Shown: positions 56,066 through 64,000 of the stretch, piece by piece
Numbering within the stretch: the first letter of the stretch is position 1
Layout of the letters: every line of letters begins with the position of its first letter
Assembly: GCF_001704415.2 (NCBI RefSeq)
Contig: NC_030827.1
Span: 43,218,271-43,282,270, forward strand
Origin: Capra hircus
Lineage: Eukaryota > Chordata > Mammalia > Artiodactyla > Bovidae
Reading direction: 5' to 3'
Length of the DNA: 64,000 bases
Made by a program: the position numbers and the translations under genes
Notes under the pieces: generated by a model
Databases searched by the model: none
Told to the model about the DNA's origin: nothing
Seen by the model: only the letters and a program-made list of their open reading frames with translations

Positions 56066-57160
56066 ATAATTTAGCAGATAAATTTCCAGAATATGACTTC
56101 CTTAGAGCAAGCCCTTTAACAGATGAGCTTGGTCTTGACAAGAATGGCTAATATTGAGTATTATCTCCAGTTCATGGAGAGGTCTCGCCTTGAAAATTCA
56201 GGCCAGATAGTAGGATGTATTCCAAGAGAAAGTGGGCATCTCAGCCAGTGTTAAGGAAAGATACAAATTCTGAAATAAAAACAAAGGCTCCCTTCAAAAA
56301 GAATCAACATGGACAGTGTTTTCAGAGACTATGAGCAGTGCTATTTTTATGAAAACTCTTAAAATAGAAAAATTTCATGACAAAGTCATTCAAGAAATAC
56401 TCTGCTTTGTTATAAAGTAAGTTAGAGAAAAATACAATATATTTACAAAGCAGAGAAGAAAATGGCATAGTTAAATTTTGAAAGCAAGAGATGTGACAAT
56501 TTAATGAACAAGTCCTTTGTACCTTACGTAAGAAGTATGGGCAAGATTATTGCATGGACATGAAGACAGAGATTTGTAGGAGCAAGCTCACAAGGGAACT
56601 TATGAACTGGTTTAAGGTGTTTGTATTTTTTACCCTGAGGACACTGAGGAGGCATTGTTGTGTTTTAAATAGGAGTTCATATTTATGTCATAGAAAGGCC
56701 ACTCTAGTTGTAGCTGTAGAATGCATAAGACAGGGGCCAAGAAAGGTCAGGAACACCAGGTAGGAGTCTCTGTAGCAGTCATGGTGAGCCTATGTTTGTC
56801 TGAAGAAAATATGACAGTGGAAAAGACAGCTGTGGTTAGTTTCAAGAAGTATTAAAGTAGAAAAATGGATAGGAATCTGTTTAATTGGGTACAGAAAATG
56901 AGAGAGAGTGTGGAATCATAAATATTTTCTATGTTCTCATATTTCTGAATTGAATGCTAGAAAGTGGAACTATTCACTGGATAGAACAAGATACTCACTG
57001 GATAGAACAAGGTTCATGGTTTATTTGAGGTTAGATAATGAAGTTCTGAATTATCTTTAGACCATCCAAGGGGAGATGATAGGATAATACTGAATTTTGT
57101 TGTGAAGTTTTGTGGCCTCTTATGCCTGGGATTCATTAGGTTTGAGGCTTGCAATTAAAA
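56066..57160. other. Unassigned DNA, part like an old mammalian repeat
   Basis: Between about 56600 and 56830 the order GGTGTTTGTATTTTTTACCCTGAGGACACTGAGGAGGC, GGCCACTCTAGTTGTAGCTG and GGAACACCAGGTAGGAG resembles a widespread ancient mammalian interspersed repeat that I cannot name with confidence. No gene was recognised. Confidence 0.35.
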
Positions 57161-57164
57161 TTCT

Positions 57165-57745
57165 ACATACTGGTTTTCTATGTTAAAAATAAATTACCAA
57201 AAACTTAGCAACTTTAAGAATATCCACTTGTTTTCTCACAGTTCCATAGATCAGATGATTGTGCAGGGCTCAAATAGTTCTTTATTGGGGTCTCTATAAA
57301 ACCTTTATCCAAGCCAACATCAAGATATTGGCCAGGGATACAATTACATCTGAATCTCAGGGATCTCCTTCAATAACACAGTTTATGACATAATCTAGTT
57401 TCGAAGGTCTTTGGACTGATAGTTGTACCCACTATCTTCCCAACTGTGAGCTGAGGTACTCACTATCTTCCCAACTGTGAATCTTCCAAGATGTCATCTG
57501 CCATTTCCTTCTATATGGCCCTTTCTAATCAGGACAATTTCTTTCCTTCAGGCCAACAGGAGAATCTTTTCATTTTGATGAACTCAAAGTCAGCTGATAA
57601 GGGACCTTAAATATGTCTTCCAAATCCCTGTGACTACATAACATAATCAGGAGACTGATAGCTCATTGTTTCACAGGTCTGGCCCAGCAAAAGGGGAAAG
57701 GATATACAGCAGAGGGCAGAAATTCCGGGGGCCAATTTTGATTCT
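57165..57745 (-). mobile_element. MaLR-type LTR remnant (MLT1-like), reverse
   Basis: AATTACCAAAAACTTAGCAACTTTAAG, TCTCACAGTTCCATAGATCAG, AACATCAAGATATTGGCCAGGG and the end GGGGGCCAATTTTGATTCTGC follow, in reverse, a MaLR-class LTR from its 3' to its 5' end. A 29-base local duplication (CACTATCTTCCCAACTGTGA) is present at 57430-57480. No viral coding sequence is present. Confidence 0.55.
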
Positions 57746-58400
57746 GCATAAAACATTAGGGGTGGGGCAAGTTCCCTAAGAGGAAGAGCAGAGTCAGAAA
57801 GGTGGAGTTTAGGGAAGAAGCCTGAGAACACAGCACATAAGGATGATTGATACGAAAAAAATCTGCAAAAGAGATTGTGGTCTGACAGTACAATGAGACA
57901 AAGGCAGATAGATGTATGATTAGAACTTCTAGCCATACGTCCTTAAGCTGTTAATTAAATTTGTACCTCACTTAACTGAACATTTCTTTGAATATCTATC
58001 GTCCTGTCACTAAATCATGACCGTTGTATGATGCTGTTATGAAATATTAATTTGACTGATTATAATTTAGAATTCAAAAGAGTATTATTACCAACTAATA
58101 ACTGCAGTCTATTCAGACCATGAAAAGCCTATATTTGACTGCCTCTGAAGCTATACATAGCAATACAGAGAAACTGAAAATGTATAGAAACTGCATTGAT
58201 ATTTTCACTTAAGGATTGATTCCCACAAGTGATATATATCATATTTCTGTTGAATGGCCTTCTATATTGTATGCTTATGAATATATTCAATGTCCATTAT
58301 TAGGCAAAGACCCCAGAGAGCACACTTCACTTCTTACTCACCTTTTGGGCCTATACCTCATACAATGCCATGAAAATACTAAGTATTTATATATTTGCTG
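57746..58400. other. Unassigned DNA
   Basis: No gene or repeat was recognised. Confidence 0.4.
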
Positions 58401-58602
58401 GGACTTCCCTGGTGGCTCAGACAGTAAAGCATCTCTCTACAATGTGGGAGACCTGGGTTCGATCCTTGGGTTGGGAAGATCCCCTGGAGAAGGAAATGGC
58501 AATCCACTCCAGCACTGTTGCCTGGAAAATCCCATGGACAGAGGAGCTTGGTAGGCTACAGTCCATGGGGTCACAGAGAGTCAGACACGACTGAGCGACA
58601 GG
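58401..58602 (+). mobile_element. Bov-tA SINE, well preserved
   Basis: A clear tRNA-Glu head (GGGACTTCCCTGGTGGCTCAG) with box-B-like GGTTCGATCC at 58456-58465 and the BovA body ending GACACGACTGAGCGAC. No convincing TSD. Confidence 0.92.
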
Positions 58603-58780
58603 GCTGTAGAGATCACTTGTTGAAAAAAACAGATGAAGAGAAAGTTGTTTTGCCTGATAATAAGACTTCTAATATATCCTTGTATTAGATATTATCTCTT
58701 GCAAATTTATATCATATTTATTTTATTTTATTTTTATTTAATTTTAGATGAAATAACATGGATGTAAAACATGGATATAA
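58603..58780. other. Short unassigned AT-rich DNA
   Basis: A (TTTTA)n-like low-complexity stretch lies at 58715-58745. Confidence 0.4.
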
Positions 58781-58789
58781 AAGTGAACT

Positions 58790-59076
58790 CAGAGAAGGCA
58801 AAGGCACCCCACTCCAGTACTCTTGCCTGGAAAATCCCATGGGCAGTGGAGCCTGGTAGGCTGTAGTCCATGGGGTCACTAAGAGTCAGACATGACTGAA
58901 CGACTTCACTTTCACTTTTCACTTTCATGCGTTGGAGAAGCAAATGGCAAGCCACTCCAGTACTCTTGCCTGGAGAATCCCAGGGACGGGGGAGCCTGGA
59001 GGGCTGCTGTCTATGGGGTGGAACAGAGTCGGATACGATTGAAGTGACTTAGCAGCAACAGCAGCAGCAGAAGAAG
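58790..59076 (+). mobile_element. BOV-A2 SINE
   Basis: Two monomers with the CACTTTCACTTTTCACTTTCATGCGTTGG linker and a long AGCAGCAACAGCAGCAGCAG tail grading into GAAGAAG. An imperfect TSD AAGKGAACT lies at 58781-58789 and 59077-59085. Confidence 0.92.
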
Positions 59077-59203
59077 AAGGGAACTATTTTCATAGAATGT
59101 TGCTAATGACAATAGATAGACACTTTAAGGCATTAAATGAGTTCAGTTCAGTTCAGTCGCTAAGTCGTGTCCGAACCTTTGCGACCCCATGAATTGCAGC
59201 ACG

Positions 59204-59506
59204 TCAGGCCTCCCTGTCCATCACCAACTCCCGGAGTTCACTCAGACTCACGTCCATCGAGTCAGTGATGCCATCCAGCCATCTCATCCTCTGTAGTCCC
59301 CTTCTCCTCCTGCCCCCAATCGCTCCCAGCATCAGAGTCTTTTCCAGTGAGTCAACTCTTCGCATGAGGTGGCCAAAGCACTGGAGTTTCAGCTTTAGTA
59401 TCATTCCCTTCCAAGAAATCCCAGGGCTGATCTTCAGAATGGACTGGTTGGATCTCCTTGCAGTCCAAGGGACTCTCGAGAGTCTTCTCCAACACACACT
59501 GTTCAA
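59204..59506 (-). pseudogene. BovB C-terminal region fragment
   Basis: A 100-residue open piece (CWRRLSRVPWTARRSNQSILK; GGRRRRGLQRMRWLDGITDSMDVSLSELRELVMDREAW). It is separated from the RT piece by frameshifts around 59510-59650. Confidence 0.85.
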
Positions 59507-59652
59507 AGCATCAATTTTTGGTGCTCAGCCTACTTCACAGTCCAAATCTCACATCCATACATGACTACTGGAAAAACCATAGCCTTGACTATCTAGATGG
59601 ACCTTAGTCAGCAAAGTAATGTCTCTGCTTTTGAATATACTATCTAGGTTGG

Positions 59653-60270
59653 TCATAACTTTTCTTCCAAGGAGCAAGCGTCTTTTAATTTCATGGCTGC
59701 AATCAGCATCTGCAGTGATTTTGGAGCCCCCAAAAATAAATCTGACACTGTTTCTAGTTTTTCCCCATCTATTTCCCGTGAAGTGATGGGACCAGATGCC
59801 ATGATCTTTGTTTTCTGAGTGTTGAGCTTTAAGCCAACTTTTTCACTCTCCTCTTTCACTTTCATCAAGAGGCTTTTTAGTTTCTCTTCACTTTCTGCCA
59901 TAAGGGTGGTGTCATCCGCATATCTGAGGTTACTGATATTTCTCCTGGCAATCTTGATTCCAGCTTGTGCTTCATCCAGTCCAGCCTTTCTCATGATGTA
60001 CTCTGCATAGAAGTTAAATAAGCAGGGTGACAATATACAGCCTTCACGTACTCCTTTTCCTATTTGGAACCAGTCTGTTGTTCCATGTCCAGTTCTAACT
60101 GTTGCTTCCTGACCTGCATATAGGTTTCTCAAGAGGCAGGTCAGGTGGTCTGGTATTCCCATGTCTTTCAGAATTTTCCACAGTTGATTGTGATCCACAC
60201 AGTCAAAGGCTTTGGCATAGTCAATAAAGCAGGAATAGATGTTTTTCTGGAACTCTCTTGCTTTTTCCAT
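59653..60270 (-). pseudogene. BovB reverse transcriptase palm with all three key motifs readable
   Basis: A 205-residue open frame starting at MEKAREFQKN. Motif A is CFIDYAKAFDCVDHNQ (residues about 14-29), motif B GVREGCILSPCLFN (about 73-86, with E where other copies have Q), motif C LRYADDTTLMAESEEKL (about 117-133). The catalytic aspartates of A and C are present. It then continues through KVGLKLNTQKTKIMASGPITS. It is the longest uninterrupted palm in this window. A TGA in place of a tryptophan codon (near 60272) separates it from the preceding frame, and the endonuclease part is broken. The element is therefore not expected to be autonomous. Confidence 0.9.
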
Positions 60271-60273
60271 GAT

Positions 60274-61245
60274 TCAGCGGATGTTGGCAATTTGATCTCT
60301 GGTTCCTCTGCCTTTTCTAAAACAAGCTTGAACATCAGGAAGTTCACGGTTCACGTATTGCTGAAGCTTGGCTTGGAAAATTTTGAGCATTACTTTACCA
60401 ACATGCGAGATGAGTGCAATTGTGCGGTAGTTTGAGCATTCTTTGGCACTGCCTTTCTTTGGAATTGGAATGAAAACTGACCTTTTCCAGTCCTGTGGCC
60501 TCGGCTGAGTTTTCCAAATTTTCTGGCCTATTGAGTGCAGCACTTTCACAGCATCAGCTTTCAGGATTTGAAACAGCTCAACTTGAATTCCATCACCTCC
60601 ACTAGCTTTGTTCGTAGTGATGCTTTCTAAGGCCCACTTGACTTCACATTCCAGGATGTCTGGCTCTAGATGAGTGATCACACCATCATGATTATCTGGG
60701 TCGTGAAGATCTTCTTTGTACAGTTCATCTGTGTATTCTTGCCACCTCTTCATAATATCTTCTGCTTCTGTTAGGTCCCTAACATTTCTGTCCTTTATCG
60801 AGCCCATCTTTGCATGAAATGTTCCCTTGGTATCTCTAATTTTCTTGAAGAGATATCTAATCTTTCCCATTCTGTTGTTTTCCTCTATTTTTTTGCATTG
60901 ATCACTGAAGAAGGCTTTCTTATCTCTTCTTGCTATTCTTTGGAACTCTGCATTCAGATGCTTATATCTTTCCTTTTCTCCTTTGCTTTTCACCTCTCTT
61001 CTTTTCACAGCTATTTGTAAGACCTCCCCAGACAGCCATTTTGCTTTTTTGCATTTCTTTTCCATGGGGATGGTCTTGATCCCTGTCTCCTGTACAATGT
61101 CACGAACCTCATTCCATAGTTCATCAGGCACTCTATCTATCAGATCTAGGCCCTTAAATCTATTTCTCACTTCCACTATATAATCATAAGGGATTTGATT
61201 AAGGTCATACCTGAATGGTCTAGTGGTTTTCCCCACTTTCTTCAA
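60274..61245 (-). pseudogene. BovB linker and RT N-terminal region
   Basis: A 323-residue open frame: KKVGKTTRPFRYDLNQIPYDYIVEVRNRFKGLDLIDRVPDELW, the basic KKCKKAKWLSGEVLQIAVKRREVKSKGEKERYKHLNAEFQRIARRDKKAFFSDQCKKIEENNRMGK, TKGTFHAKMGSIKDRN and the RT finger region ITTNKASGGDGIQVELFQ...RPQDWKRSVFIPIPKKGSAKECSNYRTIALISHVGKVMLKI...RKGRGTRDQIANI. It is in the same frame as the palm downstream and as the endonuclease end upstream (61497-61315), separated only by single nonsense codons. The true frame is open upstream to about 61313, since the SDHELL box of the endonuclease lies at 61272-61290. Confidence 0.9.
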
Positions 61246-61314
61246 TTTGAGTCTGAATTTGGTAATAAGCAGTTCATGATCTGAGCCACTGTCAGCTCCC
61301 GGTCTTGTTTTTGT

Positions 61315-61497
61315 TTACTGCATCGAGCTTCTCCATCTTTGGCTGCAAAGAATATAATCAATCTGATTTTGGTGTTGACCATCTGGTGATGTCCATTTGT
61401 AGAGTCTTCTCTTGTGTTGTTGGAAGAGAGTGTTTGTTATGACCAGTGCATTTTCTTGGCAAAACTCTATTAGTCTTTGCCCTGCTTCATTCCACAT
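61315..61497 (-). pseudogene. BovB endonuclease C-terminal piece
   Basis: Reads MWNEAGQRLIEFCQENALVITNTLFQQHKRRLYKWTSPDGQHQNQIDYILCSQRWRSS, the well conserved end of the endonuclease, then a TAA. The GDWNAK active-site box upstream is out of frame (61747-61487 reads RGLECK) because one extra base lies near 61590. Confidence 0.85.
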
Positions 61498-61652
61498 TCC
61501 AAGGCCAAATTTGCCTGTTACTCCAGGTGTTTCTTGACTTCCTACTTTTGCATTCCAGTCCCCTATAATGAAAAGGACATCTTTTTTGAGGTGTTAGTTC
61601 TAAAAGGTCTTGTAGGTCTTCATAAAACCATTCAAATTCAGCTTCTTCAGCG

Positions 61653-62172
61653 TTACTGGTTGGGGCATAGACTTTGATAGCTGTGACATTGAATGGTTTG
61701 CCTTGGAGATGAACAGAGATCATTCTTGCCATCTCTTGAGATTGCATCCAAGTACTGCATTTGGACTCTTTTGTTGACCATGATGGCTACTCCATTTCTT
61801 CTGAGGGATTCCTGCCCGCAGTAGTAGATATAATGGTCATCTGAGTTACGTTCACCCATTCCAGTCCACTTTAGTTCTCTGATTCCTAGAATGTTGACGT
61901 TCACTCTTGCCATCTCGTTTGACCACTTCCAATTTGCCTTGATTCATGGACCTGACATTCCAGGTTCCTATGCAATATTGCTCTTTACAGCATTGCACTT
62001 TGCTTCTGTCACCAGTCACATCCACAGCTGGGTATTGTTTTTGCTTTGGCTCCATCCCTTCATTCTTTCTGGAGTTATTTCTCCACTGATCTCCAGTAGC
62101 ATATTGGGCACCTACTGACCTGCGGAGTTCCTCTTTGAGTATCCTATCATTTTGCCGTTTCATATTGTTCAT
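61653..62172 (-). pseudogene. BovB endonuclease N-terminal pieces
   Basis: Two overlapping frames. 62172-61852 has CIGTWNVRSMNQGKLEVVK (first endonuclease motif). 61913-61653 has VNILGIRELKWTGMGERNSDDHYIYYCGQESLRRNGVAIMVNKRVQ, including the glutamate of the second motif. A frameshift near 61900 and another near 61750 separate them from each other and from the rest. Confidence 0.82.
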
Positions 62173-62204
62173 GGAGTTCTCAAGGCAAGAATACTGAAGT
62201 GGTT

Positions 62205-64000
62205 ATTCAACAGAATTAATCTTTAAGAAAAGATTGACCTGAAAAAGTGTTTAGTGTCTGCTTAGTGTCACTTCACCTGGGAAAGAAAAGGCCCATTTAA
62301 ACTGACAGAAATTGATGCAATGACCCAAATTAGTAAAATAAGGCCAATTTCAAATCAGGTTAAAATAAGATTTAAAAAAATATATATATATAAAGGGCAT
62401 TTGAAAAGGGAACAAAAAAATTTTAACAATAGGCTAGGAACCCAAATACAGTTAAATGTACATCAAAAGTTTCACAAGAAGCTAGAAAAAAAATTCCATA
62501 TCTCCAGAAAATATGGAGTATCAGACACAGTGAAATGTAACTGTACTGATAAATGTTTACTGGAATATCTATGTTTCAAATTCACAGAACCTAAATATCA
62601 TATTATTTTAACTAAACAATAATTATTTTAAAAGATTAGAAAAACCTAAGCAAAATAAAATAAGGTCTACATGCTGCTTAGAGAGTCTTAAAAAGTTAAC
62701 CATGTTCAGTCAAGTGTAATGTTAGAAAAATATATTAGTAATGATTATGGTGAGCTATTATTAATTTTAAAATTACATGATTTTCTAATTAAAATGGTAA
62801 TATAACCAGTAAAAATGGTGTGTTACTCATTCTGCTTCATATATTTGCCTTACATATATTCAACTATATGAAGAATACAAATGTATTAAATGTGCTAGGT
62901 TGTGGCTCAAATAGCACACTGAACTTCTGAAATTATTAGTTTCTTTCTGGGTAAGTTCTCTGATTCTTTTGAGTCTTATCTGAATGTTCTGCATCATTCT
63001 ATATCAGTATCAAAGAACATATAAATTATTAATTACCTCATCTGGCTATTGCTTTTGATTTATTTATATTTTTAGCACCAGAGATATTTATTTTTAATCA
63101 TTATTACTACAGTAGTATTACAAAAGTACTATTTTGACATGCCTACTTTAGTTTTCATTGGTTCTCTTACCTCTGAATACATACTGGTTAAAAGACCAAT
63201 TATTTTCTACTCTGTTTCCAAAATTTGAAATAACATGTGGAAAAAAATCATGATTTGTAAATTCTGCTTAAAGTATAATTTCTTATTTCTGAATAGGAAT
63301 ATTTAAAATTAAAGTTAAAAATTCTGACCCAGATACATATTTGAAACCTGAGAATGAGCGTTTCGTCTTTCTTCCCTGAAAAGGGAAAACTTGGATATTC
63401 ATTAATTTTTAATAATTTATAGTTATTAATTTGTCAGTGATTGCACATATCTACTTGGAGGATGTTGTTCAATTCTATTCACTAAATATAGCTATATTGT
63501 CCTCTTTAATGATGGTAGCATAAACATTTCATGAATTTAGAAGTGCGATCAATTTCTTGAAGAACTGTGAAAAAAAAAAACCAAAAAAAAACACCATGCT
63601 TGTGATTCTGAAGGTTTGTGTCTTCCCCAATAGTTGAGAAGTTCTTTAACTTCAGAAGTTAGCCCTAAGGCCAGGTCTTGACCTACTTCAATTGTTGTGA
63701 TGCTTTAATGGATTTTACACTGCAACATAACTTATATAACCAGTGTCTTTCATAACAGAAAAAGTTGTGTGTACTCTCTGATATGTGTGTGCTATGCATT
63801 TATAAGATGTGCCTATGAACAGTAATTGATTTTCTTACTCAATACCTCAGATTCAGTCAAATTATTTAAAAAACTTTGAATATGTTTAGAGAATCAATGA
63901 TGAAATTTTCATTTTCATTTTATGAATTATATTATTATTACATATTACTCTATTATACTGCTACATTTTGAAGTATAATACAACTATTTATCTGGAAAGG
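62205..64000. other. Unassigned AT-rich DNA to the window end
   Basis: No recognisable gene, RNA gene or named repeat. An A-rich run interrupted by CC lies at 63571-63591. The 100-codon frame at 62320-62622 is rich in K, N and I, as expected from AT-rich DNA, and resembles no known family. Confidence 0.45.

Larger units (their letters stand above)
59140..62204 (-). mobile_element. BovB (RTE-clade) LINE, nearly complete and best preserved
   Basis: A 3.06 kb minus-strand copy. The GTTCAGTTCAGTTCAG terminal repeat is at 59141-59156 and the 5' end near 62204 (CACTTCAGTATTCTTGCC in reverse). It carries all parts: endonuclease at 62172-61315, linker and RT N-terminal part at 61245-60274, RT palm at 60270-59653, and C-terminal region at 59506-59204. 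Few lesions separate them (about three frameshifts in the endonuclease, one TAA between endonuclease and linker, one TGA just before RT motif A, and shifts after 59653). No convincing TSD was found at the borders. Confidence 0.95.

Noticed and set aside
58401..58480. tRNA gene
   Set aside because: The tRNA-Glu-like head with box B belongs to a Bov-tA SINE; the body follows directly and there is no complete cloverleaf. The same holds for the heads at 3465, 7313, 12266, 40600 and 54655.
62320..62622. A 100-codon frame as a gene
   Set aside because: It is K/N/I-rich as expected from AT-rich DNA, with no recognisable family and no supporting context.

Overview
The window looks like non-coding nuclear DNA from a bovid ruminant (cattle, sheep, goat or antelope lineage). 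The evidence is the repeat content. There are many BovB (RTE-clade) LINEs, young L1_BT LINEs, tRNA-Glu-headed Bov-tA SINEs, dimeric BOV-A2 SINEs and one older cetartiodactyl CHR-type SINE. Beneath them lie old mammalian layers: L1M-type L1, MIR, a MER2-like DNA transposon, and MaLR/ERVL LTR fragments. No exon of a host protein gene was recognised. Every long or family-like open frame is a decayed piece of retrotransposon endonuclease or reverse transcriptase. Repeat names come from recognising consensus features by eye, so boundaries are usually good to about 5-30 bases, and tighter where a target-site duplication (TSD) is given.

Layout. 1-1213 is the CpG-rich 5'UTR of an L1_BT on the minus strand whose body lies off the left edge. 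1.2-7.1 kb holds an old L1 split by a BovB, a Bov-tA, a short L1_BT and unassigned DNA. 7.1-9.5 kb is one ancient minus-strand L1M interrupted by three SINEs, followed by a 2.2 kb BovB (9556-11764). 12-21 kb is mostly unassigned AT-rich DNA with scattered SINEs, a BovB inside an L1 3' end, a MER2-like element and an L1_BT carrying two SINEs. 21.7-24.7 kb is a nearly complete BovB. 24.7-33.3 kb is a dense nest: an ancient minus-strand L1 is split by several BovBs, L1_BT pieces, an L1 5'UTR fragment and SINEs. 34-36.3 kb has two BovBs in opposite orientation and old LTR fragments. 36.3-39.0 kb is an L1_BT with a 5' inversion that was itself hit by a second 5'-inverted L1_BT. 39-45.2 kb has more L1, SINE and BovB-in-BovB nesting. 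45-59 kb alternates old L1, young L1_BT, SINEs, a BovB with an internal duplication and long unassigned stretches. 59.1-62.2 kb is the best-preserved BovB, with reverse-transcriptase motifs A, B and C still readable. 62.2-64 kb is unassigned AT-rich DNA.

Nothing here forms an operon-like or pathway-like gene set. The functional content, if any, would be regulatory: the L1_BT 5'UTR promoter, and possibly constrained non-repeat stretches near 13.2-13.6 kb and 53.6-53.9 kb. I did not find a new gene system. The most interesting observations concern insertion mechanism (nested twin-primed L1s, a candidate 3' transduction, a composite block inside one L1) and one unexplained coding-like fragment at 50.8-51.05 kb.
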